Assembly: GCA_015232855.1 (NCBI GenBank)
Contig: JADFYW010000006.1
Location: forward strand, 17,610-81,609
From: Fibrobacteria bacterium
Lineage (GTDB): Bacteria > Fibrobacterota > Fibrobacteria > UBA11236 > JADFYW01
Reading direction: 5' to 3'
DNA length: 64,000 bases
Every line of letters begins with the position of its first letter. Position 1 is the first letter of the stretch. The translations under genes were made by a program, and so were the position numbers. This document shows, one piece after another, positions 1-9,109 of the stretch. Below the pieces are notes generated by a model. That model had not been told where the DNA came from. It ran no database searches and worked only from the letters and a program-made list of their open reading frames with translations.

Positions 1-27
1 ACCGGATGAATAACAGGAGGTGATATT

Positions 28-459
28 TTGGCAAAATTAAAAACCAAAAAAATACTCGATTTAGCTGCTGCAAGGCAGATCATTAAACGGGCCACAACAA
101 AGGCAGAAGAACTGAAGGTGGGCGGTGCAGTGGCAGTTGTCGATGATGGCGGACACCTCATAACCCTTGATACGCTGGATGGCTCCATGCCGGCTGCCGC
201 AGAAATTGCTATTGGCAAAGCAGCCACCGCAGCAGTTTTCCGCAGGCCTACTTCCAAAATAGAGGAAGTCATTCAAAACTCAAGACTCCCCATGCTCACT
301 CTGGGTGGTGTAATCCAGACACCATATGCCCCTCTTGATGGAGCCTATCCTATTATGCTGGAAGGAAAATGTGTGGGGGCAGTATCAGTAGCCGGTGCAG
401 CGTCTGCAGAAAATGACGAGCTAATTGCTGCTCATGCCTCTGAATGGAAACCGGATTAA
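28..459 (+). CDS. GlcG/HbpS (DUF336) family heme-binding-like protein
   Basis: 143-aa ORF with TTG start behind an AGGAGGTGAT Shine-Dalgarno; 'GGAVAVVDDGGHLITLDTLDGS...AIGKAATAAVF' and 'GAVSVAGA' are typical of the GlcG/HbpS fold. Confidence 0.85.
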   Translation: MAKLKTKKILDLAAARQIIKRATTKAEELKVGGAVAVVDDGGHLITLDTLDGSMPAAAEIAIGKAATAAVFRRPTSKIEEVIQNSRLPMLTLGGVIQTPYAPLDGAYPIMLEGKCVGAVSVAGAASAENDELIAAHASEWKPD

Positions 460-766
460 GGGTAGTTCACATTTTCTCAACAAGCTGCTAATTCTCACCG
501 ATAGAATACATCTGCGCGAGGAAGAGTTTATGGTCCACAATTTCCGATAAATTTAATAGGTGAAGAGGTTACCTTTTTATGCCGTTTATAATCCAGAAAC
601 TGCAATCCTGTCTCAGACAGGAACTTTAAAGAATTATCAAGCACTTCACCTGTATTTTGGTTATCATATAATTATTACTTTTTTAGATAATTAGCAAAGG
701 ATGGATAGAAATAAGATCTAATTCATAGATACTTTGCATTTGGTGATAGAAAAGGGATGGGATAAT

Positions 767-1348
767 ATGTCAATTTTTTCAGCAACAGCGCTCCTCTTTC
801 TCGTTATTGACCCACTCGGAAATATCCCCACCTTCACATGTGTTTTAAGATCCGTTGATCCCAAACGACATTCCAAAGTTATGGTCCGGGAATTACTCAT
901 CGCCCTCGGCATACTTGTCATATTTCTTTTTGTAGGCCGCCCCATTCTGGCACTTTTACAAATATCTCAATCATCCCTTGGTATTGCGGGTGGGATTATC
1001 CTCTTTTTGGTTGCCATTAAAATGATATTTTCAGGTTCTGAAAAAATATTTGAAGATTCCACAGACAAAGAACCCTTTATTGTTCCCCTTGCAATTCCAC
1101 TCATTGCAGGCCCCTCTGCAATGGCCACCGTCATCCTTCTTATGGCCAAAGAACCCGCACGTTGGCCCGAATGGCTCCTTGCCGTATTCTGTGCCTGGCT
1201 AGCCTCCGGTATACTGTTAATGCTCTCAAACCGCTTAAGCACACTTTTAGGAGAACGCACATTAAAGGCCTTTGAACGCCTAATGGGTATGATTTTAACA
1301 GCAATTGCTGTTGAAATGTTTATAACCGGCATACATCAAACATTTTAG
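767..1348 (+). CDS. MarC family (UPF0056) integral membrane protein
   Basis: Hydrophobic multi-TM protein; 'FLVIDPLGNIPTF' and 'PLAIPLIAGPSAMATVILL' are MarC-family signatures; ORF opens at 734 but the ATG at 767 gives the usual N-terminus. Confidence 0.88.
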   Translation: MSIFSATALLFLVIDPLGNIPTFTCVLRSVDPKRHSKVMVRELLIALGILVIFLFVGRPILALLQISQSSLGIAGGIILFLVAIKMIFSGSEKIFEDSTDKEPFIVPLAIPLIAGPSAMATVILLMAKEPARWPEWLLAVFCAWLASGILLMLSNRLSTLLGERTLKAFERLMGMILTAIAVEMFITGIHQTF

Positions 1349-1462
1349 CGTTAACCATTACGTAATTATTAATTTCGCCTCATTCAGGCTTTCTTATTGA
1401 AATCGCTATATATTCTGCATATAATAGAAGTAGATAGTTTTTCATAAGCGTTTAAAAATCAC

Positions 1463-4400
1463 ATGAGCGAGCAACCTATGAAGGCCATTAAAAACCTGTT
1501 GAGCGAAACGGAGTTAAATCCTCTTTCTCCGAAGGATCTGCCTCAAAAAGCAGTGGAATTAGCAGAACTTTTACTTTCTACGGCTAAAAACACGCAAACC
1601 CCTGAAGAAATAAATCATGCCATTAAAATGGCACCCATGCTAAAAGATACCCAGGGAAAAGCCTTAACTATGGCCTTAACGGACCAGGTGTTTCGCAGTT
1701 ATTCCAAATCCCGGGTTGCAGACCAACTGCGATATTTAATTGACCAATATGGCGTACCGGGATATTTATCCGCACTTGATGGCTTGGGTCTGAAACTAGC
1801 CAGTGTGGTAGGGCCCATTATCCCCGATTTTGTTATGCCCTTAGTCACTTTAAAACTGCGAAATGAAACCCGCACCGTATTAAAGCCCAGCGAAGAAGAA
1901 CCCTTCCAAAGATATCTGGCAGAGCGCAAAGCCTCCGGGATGCGCCTTAATGTCAATCAGTTAGGAGAGGCTGTCTTGGGGGAAAAAGAAGCTCAAGCCC
2001 GACTTAAAAAGTATTACACCCTGCTTAAACGTGATGACATCGAGTACATCTCTATTAAGCTCTCTTCCGTATGCAGTCAGATTGATTTCCTGGCGTGGGA
2101 AGATACGGTAGAAATGGTAAAGAAGCGCTTACGAAATTTGTACCGTCTCTGTATGCAACATCGATATACCTTACCCAGCGGGAAACGCATTACCAAATTT
2201 GTCAACTTGGATATGGAAGGGTATCATGATCTGGACCTCACCATCGCGGCATTCCAACAAGTACTGGATGAGCCTGAATTTTCCACACTCTATGCGGGAA
2301 TTGTTTTACAGGCCTACCTTCCCGATTCATTTCCCATTCAGAAAAAAATAACCGCATGGGCAAAAAAGAGATGTGATAAAACCGGGGGTCGCATTAAAAT
2401 TCGTTTGGTAAAAGGAGCGAACTTAGCCATGGAAAAAGTAGAGGCTTCCATGGGCATCTGGCCACAAACGCCTTATTCAAATAAATGTGATGTAGACGCT
2501 AATTTTAAATGCATGATAGCTTACGGCTGCCGTCCTGAGAACGCAAAAATAGTACACATAGGAATTGGGAGCCATAATCTTTTAGATATTGCCTATGGTC
2601 TTCTTTTGCGGGCGGGTCACAAGATACCTAAATATATCGACTTTGAAATGTTGGAAGGCATGGCCAATCATCAGGCCCGGGTGATACAAAAAATAACGGG
2701 AAAATTATTTTTGTATTCTCCCATCGTTAAAAAAGATGACTTCCATGTTGGTATCGCCTATCTGGTCAGGCGCCTGGATGAAAACACGACGCCAGGCAAT
2801 TTCCTCAGAGACCTTTTTGATCTGGAGGCCGATAACAACTGGGACAAACAAAAAACGCATTTTCTGGAATCATGTAAACGTATGACCTCCGTTAGTCATG
2901 CAGTCCGCCGTAAACAAGACCGAAGCAAAAGGAACCGAAAATCCGTCGAAAAAGAATACTTTTCCAATACTCCCGATACCGATTGGGCCTTAACCGCTAA
3001 TCGTCAATGGGCAGCATCTCTTATTTCAGAATGGTCCAAAAAACTTCTACCGGTAATACCGATTCAAATAGGAGGCCGGATTATCAAAACCCCTTCAGAG
3101 GGGACAGGCATAGACCCTTCCCGGCCAGGAACAGAGGCCTACCAATTTGTCTTGGCAGAGAAATCACATGTCGAACGTGCAATGGACATTGCCCAAACAG
3201 CACAAAAAGAATGGGGAGCTAAATCTCTTAACGAACGAGCCTCCCTTCTCCAAAAGGCAGCAAGAGAACTTGAGAAAAACCGTGGCTCCTTAATTGGCTG
3301 CATGATTTTAGATGCCGGCAAACGGATTAGTGAAGCGGATGCCGAAATTTCAGAAGCCATAGATTTTGGTAACTATTATGGGCGCGCATTTATTTCTCTT
3401 GCAGAAGAAATAAAACAAGCACGTTTCAGTCCTCTGGGAACCGTCCTCGTAGCTCCCCCCTGGAATTTTCCCCTCGCCATACCTGCAGGTGGTGTTTTTG
3501 GGGCTTTGATGGCAGGGAATTCCGTTTTGCTTAAACCTTCCCGTGAAACCGTACTCGTTGCCTGGAAGATGGCAGAATGTATGTGGAAAGCAGGCATTCC
3601 CAAAAAAGTATTGCAATTCCTACCCTGCCGGGGAGAAGTCGGGAAGCAGCTTATAGTAGATAAACGAGTGGATGCCGTTATATTAACCGGCTCCTACGAA
3701 ACCGCCAGAATGTTCCAATCCTGGCGCCCAAACCTGAGGTTATTTGCCGAAACCAGTGGGAAAAACAACATCATTATCACCTCCCTCGCAGACCGGGACC
3801 TGGCAATACTCGACTTGATACATTCTGCCTTTTCCCACAACGGCCAGAAATGTTCAGCTGCGAGTCTTGCGATATGTGAAAAAGAAGTATACGACAACCC
3901 CTTATTCAGGAAACAACTCAGAGATGCAGTAGAAAGTCTTCCGGTGGGTCCGGCCTGGAAATTAAACAGCCGAGTGACGCCACTTACCCAGGAGCCGGGA
4001 AAAAACCTCTGGCGCGCCCTCACACGACTAGAGCCCGGTGAAGAATGGTTGGTAGAGCCAAAAATAATTGATGATAACCCGAGACTTTGGCGACCAGGGG
4101 TACGGTTGGGGGTAAAACAAGGCTCCTGGTTTCACAAAACAGAATGTTTCGGTCCGGTACTTGGTATCATGAAAGCAGAGGACATTCACCACGCTGTGGA
4201 CATAGCAAACGATAATGATTACGCCCTTACTGCAGGTATTCAAACGCTGGATGATCGGGAAAAGCAATTCTGGCAAGAGCATATTCACGCCGGAAACCTT
4301 TATATAAACAGGCCCATTACAGGCGCCATCGTCCAGCGACAACCTTTCGGTGGATGGAAAAAATCATGTATTGGCCCCGGTGCCAAAGCAGGTGGCCCCA

Positions 4401-5053
4401 ATTACGTATCTCAGTTCGGACATTGGAAACAAATTAAAACATTCAAATCCTCTCATCCTATTCCAGAAGAACTTAAAGAAATTCTCACTTATGCTTTTAA
4501 ACACATCACTGAAATCAAAGCAAGGGCCTCACTAGAAATGAGCGCGAGCTTGTATGCACAAGCCTGGGACAAGCACTTTTCAAAATCATGGGACCCAAGT
4601 GCAGTACATGGAGAAGCGAATTTTTACCGGTATACCAATGTTTCATTAATAATAATACGAGCTACAAGGAGTACGCCACCTGAAGACCTCCTGCAAATAC
4701 TCTTAGCAGCCAGAACGTGTAGAGCCAGTGTAATGCTCAGTCTCCAGCAAGACATTATGCCCTGGCAATGGGTCTCTCAAATTACAAACGTTTCTGTTGA
4801 ATATCAGCTTGAACCCGAGCTGATTACATTGATAAAGAGTGCAGATCCTCTAACCCGCCTGCGTTGTATTGAGCCTCTGTCTATGGATTTACGGGACGCA
4901 CTTAACGATAACAATATTGCGGTACTCGATGAACCTGTATCTGCAATCGGGCGTTTAGAATTATTACAATACTTAAGAGAACAAAGTTATACCTTTACCA
5001 ATCACCGGTATGGTAACATTCTCCCTGAGATTAATTCAGACAACGACAGTTAA
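1463..5053 (+). CDS. putA: Bifunctional proline dehydrogenase / L-glutamate gamma-semialdehyde dehydrogenase (PutA-like)
   Basis: 1196 aa; N-terminal PRODH barrel ('IKIRLVKGANLAMEK'), C-terminal ALDH domain ('APPWNFPLAIPAGGVFGALMAGNSVLLKPS', 'FAETSGKNNIIIT', 'SAFSHNGQKCSAAS'). Confidence 0.95.
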   Translation: MSEQPMKAIKNLLSETELNPLSPKDLPQKAVELAELLLSTAKNTQTPEEINHAIKMAPMLKDTQGKALTMALTDQVFRSYSKSRVADQLRYLIDQYGVPGYLSALDGLGLKLASVVGPIIPDFVMPLVTLKLRNETRTVLKPSEEEPFQRYLAERKASGMRLNVNQLGEAVLGEKEAQARLKKYYTLLKRDDIEYISIKLSSVCSQIDFLAWEDTVEMVKKRLRNLYRLCMQHRYTLPSGKRITKFVNLDMEGYHDLDLTIAAFQQVLDEPEFSTLYAGIVLQAYLPDSFPIQKKITAWAKKRCDKTGGRIKIRLVKGANLAMEKVEASMGIWPQTPYSNKCDVDANFKCMIAYGCRPENAKIVHIGIGSHNLLDIAYGLLLRAGHKIPKYIDFEMLEGMANHQARVIQKITGKLFLYSPIVKKDDFHVGIAYLVRRLDENTTPGNFLRDLFDLEADNNWDKQKTHFLESCKRMTSVSHAVRRKQDRSKRNRKSVEKEYFSNTPDTDWALTANRQWAASLISEWSKKLLPVIPIQIGGRIIKTPSEGTGIDPSRPGTEAYQFVLAEKSHVERAMDIAQTAQKEWGAKSLNERASLLQKAARELEKNRGSLIGCMILDAGKRISEADAEISEAIDFGNYYGRAFISLAEEIKQARFSPLGTVLVAPPWNFPLAIPAGGVFGALMAGNSVLLKPSRETVLVAWKMAECMWKAGIPKKVLQFLPCRGEVGKQLIVDKRVDAVILTGSYETARMFQSWRPNLRLFAETSGKNNIIITSLADRDLAILDLIHSAFSHNGQKCSAASLAICEKEVYDNPLFRKQLRDAVESLPVGPAWKLNSRVTPLTQEPGKNLWRALTRLEPGEEWLVEPKIIDDNPRLWRPGVRLGVKQGSWFHKTECFGPVLGIMKAEDIHHAVDIANDNDYALTAGIQTLDDREKQFWQEHIHAGNLYINRPITGAIVQRQPFGGWKKSCIGPGAKAGGPNYVSQFGHWKQIKTFKSSHPIPEELKEILTYAFKHITEIKARASLEMSASLYAQAWDKHFSKSWDPSAVHGEANFYRYTNVSLIIIRATRSTPPEDLLQILLAARTCRASVMLSLQQDIMPWQWVSQITNVSVEYQLEPELITLIKSADPLTRLRCIEPLSMDLRDALNDNNIAVLDEPVSAIGRLELLQYLREQSYTFTNHRYGNILPEINSDNDS

Positions 5054-5277
5054 TTACAAAGTTCAATCCCGATGACGAGTCAATGCGCTCTTTAAGCTTA
5101 ACATATATAGAATATAGACGTATAGAAATATATGCCTTTATCTAAAATCCTAGGGTTGTGACAATTTTCTCTTTTAATTCCAAAGACACAAGTGAACCCA
5201 GAATGTTTTGTTGGGAATGATTTTAATATCAATCATCAATTTTAACTCATAAATACGCAAATATTTGCTCAATTGTT

Positions 5278-5422
5278 CCCATTTACTTAATCATAAGAAG
5301 TCCCAATAATTTTCCCATAATGAAGAATTTAACCCTGTTTTCAAATAATTTCACACATTTAGAACAATTTCAATTAAATTATAAGTATGTTTTTTCCCAA
5401 AAAGAGGACATCGGTATAGTAA
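5278..5422 (+). promoter_or_regulatory. Upstream region A, near-duplicate of 7078-7232
   Basis: Shares 'aatttcaattaaattataagtatgt' (25 bp exact) plus flanking similarity ('tcaaataattt', 'ttcccaaaaa', 'gtagtaattg'-like); lies directly upstream of the 5423 gene. Confidence 0.7.
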
Positions 5423-6202
5423 TTGATTATGAAAACACTAATTTATTTTTTATGTTTTCTCTCGACAATACATGCAGGACCTAATCATTTTTCTGATAGG
5501 ATAAATTTTGGAACAACCTTTTTTATAGGTGGGCACTTTAGTGAATATAAAAATGAAGAAAATAGAATCACTAAAGAAGTACATTTATTAACTGAATTAG
5601 CCCTTCTCCCTATGTATTTTGAAACAGATATTGCAGGTGGTGGAATGACATTTTGGTTAGACTATATGCTCTCAGAAAATTTTGGAATAGGTATACATTT
5701 TGAAAAACGAAGAGTCACGCAATCAGTTGCTTCGCCATCTTCAATAGATCCAGAAGTATATATTGAAGGAAATGGTGGGGGACCGCTCATTAATTATTAT
5801 AAAGATATAACTCAATCTTTATCTCTTCACATTAATTTAGCAGGGGGAATATCAAAAGGTACTATACACAGATTGATACAATTAAAAAAGGAATATGATA
5901 GACAAGCAGACAGGAGAACGGAATCAGACACAACGTTTAATAAATTAATTTATGATAATAGTGGACCTAAAGAAATATTTGAATGCTATTCGAGAGTGAA
6001 TATCAATTTAGGCTACAAATTTAAAAGGCTCATATTTAGTATGGGGCCTCAGTATAGAATTAGCTATTCATATTTACAGTCTGATAACGATTCTGATTAT
6101 CCAAATAATTCATACATACATAATATTGGAATCGATCTTTGTTTAAGAGTGCCTTTAAACATTTTTTTTAGAAAGAATAACCACGAACCTGGAGGTTCAT
6201 AA
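5423..6202 (+). CDS. Secreted hypothetical protein, probable outer-membrane beta-barrel
   Basis: N-terminal signal peptide (MKTLIYFLCFLSTIHAG); alternating-hydrophobicity strands; no recognised family. Confidence 0.6.
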   Translation: MIMKTLIYFLCFLSTIHAGPNHFSDRINFGTTFFIGGHFSEYKNEENRITKEVHLLTELALLPMYFETDIAGGGMTFWLDYMLSENFGIGIHFEKRRVTQSVASPSSIDPEVYIEGNGGGPLINYYKDITQSLSLHINLAGGISKGTIHRLIQLKKEYDRQADRRTESDTTFNKLIYDNSGPKEIFECYSRVNINLGYKFKRLIFSMGPQYRISYSYLQSDNDSDYPNNSYIHNIGIDLCLRVPLNIFFRKNNHEPGGS

Positions 6203-6326
6203 TGTGGAACTCTATTCTTGTATTTTTTTTACATTCTTCAAGTTGTGTAACAGGCCAGCTCCCCGTTACACCCACAAGTGGATAAGTTTCAGTGAACCAA
6301 CTGCTGACGCACCGCGTAATTCAGCT

Positions 6327-6875
6327 TTATGAGGGAAAAGAACGACTAAAAAGTTCTTCAATCGCTTTTTTACCTTCTACTGAAAGATTTCTGGTTCCCG
6401 TTCCGCAAAATGTTTTGTGTGAGATTACAGGTTCGTCGCTAACCCATGCATTATCCTTCCAGGTAGACCATTTGTTTGTATCCTGATCAAAAACACTGAT
6501 GGGTCTATTAAAAAATTTCGCCAGTTCAATCCCCCATCCGGTTCCGCCTTTAATTGTGTTATCAGGCTGAATCCAGCCTATAGCAAAGACCTGGTACCCT
6601 TTATTAATCATATGGAAGATTACCTGAAAGATTTTTTTGATCTTTTCCGCATGTGCATATCTTCTATTCATTCTTGCAGAGACTATCTCCATGCTTATAT
6701 TCCCTTTTCGCAGTTCTTCCTCACTTAGTATGGTAAGGTTTTTGTCCCGCGCAGGGGTATGCCCTTCAAATGAGAAGTTTTTTTCATCTATATTGTATTT
6801 TTCTGCACATTCACCAAAAGTTTTTTCTGCGCCTTTAAGTCCACCACTGTACAGGCAATAATCTTTGTTATCCAT
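6327..6875 (-). CDS. SLOG/cpYpsA-like putative nucleotide-binding protein
   Basis: 182 aa; 'GGTGWGIELAKFFNRPISVFDQDTNKW...FCGTGTRNLS' resembles SLOG-superfamily/YpsA-related proteins; RBS-like AGGAGA upstream of ATG. Confidence 0.5.
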   Translation of the reverse strand: MDNKDYCLYSGGLKGAEKTFGECAEKYNIDEKNFSFEGHTPARDKNLTILSEEELRKGNISMEIVSARMNRRYAHAEKIKKIFQVIFHMINKGYQVFAIGWIQPDNTIKGGTGWGIELAKFFNRPISVFDQDTNKWSTWKDNAWVSDEPVISHKTFCGTGTRNLSVEGKKAIEELFSRSFPS

Positions 6876-7077
6876 TTTTATTCTCCTTTTAAACCCTAAA
6901 AATCACTTTAAATTGATAAAATAATGAAGTTGGTAAAGCTGTTGATTGCCTGGCTTTAATTACTTGTACAGGCAGTTTTCACTTGTCTTAGAGATATTGT
7001 CCCTAAGAAAATCGAAGCAGGTATAATACTAATTTTACTACAAATACCATAGGATTTTTATTAAAAGCTTAATCTCA

Positions 7078-7232
7078 TCCATTTACTAAACCACAAAAAG
7101 CTCAATAATCCGAAATCTTTCACGTAATAAAGCGCATTGCCTTTGTTCTCAAATAATTTTACTCATTTTTCTAATTTCAATTAAATTATAAGTATGTATT
7201 TTCCCCAAAAAAACACCGTAGTAATTGTTATA
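7078..7232 (+). promoter_or_regulatory. Upstream region B, near-duplicate of 5278-5422
   Basis: Same shared core; lies ~110 bp upstream of the 7339 gene. Confidence 0.7.
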
Positions 7233-7338
7233 AACATCGTTTGAATAGTCAGGCAAAATGATAGAGCAGAATTATCACTCAGGAATAGAACTTATGGGCG
7301 ACAATTCCGCTCACCTAAACATTTTTTAGCATATTAAA

Positions 7339-8997
7339 ATGCGACACCTCTCATTAAGACAACTACTCTGGAACTCGAGCTTTTTAATTTTAAGCCTTTT
7401 TTTGGGATGTCATTATAGATATACATTCCCTTCGTCTCATTCGAATGATGCAAAAATTCGTGTAGAAAAAAATAAGCTTGAGAAATTACCTGAAACATGT
7501 GAAGAGTTTACCGAATCATTAACGAGCATCGAATTTCTTTCTGATGCACTTGTTAGAAAATCCAATTTATTCCCAGATTTAAAAAATGACACAACGGGTA
7601 TCGGTACACTTGCATCTGAATACCGAAAGCTGGATAGTTTAAGAGAATTGGTGAACTATACCATTCTTGAAAAGGATCCTTTATGCATGGGTCCTTATCT
7701 TTATTATGGTATACCAGCTGCAATCGGGGTAATCGAAGATAAAAATAACTTGGAAAAGGCTAAAGATTGGCTTTTGCCAGCTTTAAAGTTTGCGCCAAAG
7801 GAACCTTTATTAAACTTCTTACTTGCCTTTGCGTATGACATGGCCGATTCGGTTAAACAATCTCTTGTATATTATGAAAGAGCCAAATTCTATAATGATG
7901 AACATAATACTACTCGAAAAATTTATAACATATTAAATCAGGAAGAAATATTTGATTCATTCAATAAGAAGACACAATCAAGCTTTATAAAAGTTACTCG
8001 CAGGCGTACAACAAATCACAGTCCGACGTGGAATGATGCTCCATATGTAAAATTACATGCTAACGGCTCTCTCGAACTCTATGAGTATTTTGGCAAGAGT
8101 GACAAACCTTATTTATTTAAAAACACAATAAGCGACAGCCTCGCGAATCAATATTTTAAAACTCTTCGAAACATACGGTTTCTCAGCCTTTTCCGACCAT
8201 TCTCATCAGATGACTCTCCGCATAGCAGGGCAGGAACCTATGGCGATTTTGTAGTTTTACCTGATTGGATGCTACCTGAGTATTCCGTTGAACTATCAAC
8301 ACCACTGGGAGAGCACTCTGTTAAAATCTACGGTTTAAATCATATTGATTCCGCTTATTCTGATAACCCTCCTTCCCTTGAATTTATTGATACGTTGCAT
8401 CATATCCGTTTTAATTCCCCTGTCATACCCCGGCTTGTCGAACTATCTAAAATCAGTAAGGCTTTATTCGATACCTCTTTTATTTATAAACAAATAGGGA
8501 AGTTATATGGTGATTATCAATTTTCTGATTATGGAAACACCAAAAGCAAAGATTATATATATGTAGAAAAAGATTCTTCCTTTATTCACCTGGGATTTCC
8601 CGATTACCAGCCAATATGGAAAACTTCCGTTACCGCTAATATTAATCCAGCACTTGATAAAATTCACCAATACGAGATTTTTCTGTTACCAGGTGCCGTT
8701 TATGGTCTACACCCAAATTCTGGCCAAATAAAATTCAAAAAAACATATGACCCTGAAAAATATTCGCATGTTATTATACATCAAAGGTATTTAAAAATGG
8801 GATATAAAATAGCTCATACCATATTTGTTGATTTCTATCAAATATCAGACTTGGATTTTGTATGTACGCTGAAAATAGACAAAGATAACACGGTTAAATT
8901 GCTAGGGTCTGATCCAGGATATTTTTTTGATGTACAACACCATCAGAAAGATATGCTAATGATTAAAAAAGAAATCAATGATAATCCGAGACTTTAA
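7339..8997 (+). CDS. Lipoprotein of unknown function with a possible TPR-like region
   Basis: 552 aa; lipobox-like 'LILSLFLGC'; 'AKDWLLPALKFAPKEPLLNFLLAFAYDMADSVKQSLVYYERAKFYN' looks TPR-like. Confidence 0.6.
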   Translation: MRHLSLRQLLWNSSFLILSLFLGCHYRYTFPSSHSNDAKIRVEKNKLEKLPETCEEFTESLTSIEFLSDALVRKSNLFPDLKNDTTGIGTLASEYRKLDSLRELVNYTILEKDPLCMGPYLYYGIPAAIGVIEDKNNLEKAKDWLLPALKFAPKEPLLNFLLAFAYDMADSVKQSLVYYERAKFYNDEHNTTRKIYNILNQEEIFDSFNKKTQSSFIKVTRRRTTNHSPTWNDAPYVKLHANGSLELYEYFGKSDKPYLFKNTISDSLANQYFKTLRNIRFLSLFRPFSSDDSPHSRAGTYGDFVVLPDWMLPEYSVELSTPLGEHSVKIYGLNHIDSAYSDNPPSLEFIDTLHHIRFNSPVIPRLVELSKISKALFDTSFIYKQIGKLYGDYQFSDYGNTKSKDYIYVEKDSSFIHLGFPDYQPIWKTSVTANINPALDKIHQYEIFLLPGAVYGLHPNSGQIKFKKTYDPEKYSHVIIHQRYLKMGYKIAHTIFVDFYQISDLDFVCTLKIDKDNTVKLLGSDPGYFFDVQHHQKDMLMIKKEINDNPRL

Positions 8998-9109
8998 CAG
9001 CAAGAAAAGAACGCTGAAATAAATATACCCCTGGATTTTACACCAAAACTCATTTATCACTTCACACGCACTTTAGGTCCCCAGTTTTAATAGTGGTAGT
9101 TGAAGTCCA

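Noticed and set aside
61-276. Antisense ORF inside the GlcG-like gene, and many similar shadow ORFs in the supplied track (e.g. 967-1332, 3350-3616, 12661-13044, 14250-14639, 25946-26485, 41438-41731, 45973-46188, 59345-59824)
   Set aside because: They lie opposite or out of frame within well-supported conserved genes and show no recognisable family motifs; treated as spurious.
6240-6330. Possible attC-like integron site (inverted GTGTAAC...GTTACAC and 'ccaactgctgacgcaccgcg')
   Set aside because: No RYYYAAC/GTTRRRY core pair in the correct arrangement and no integrase or cassette array; too weak to call.
9050-9080. Similarity of 'tatcacttcacacgcacttta' to the A2M 3' end, suggesting another A2M fossil
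   Set aside because: Only ~20 bp, and the sequence reads more plausibly as the eroded tail (IKTGDLKCV) of the 9110-9976 gene.
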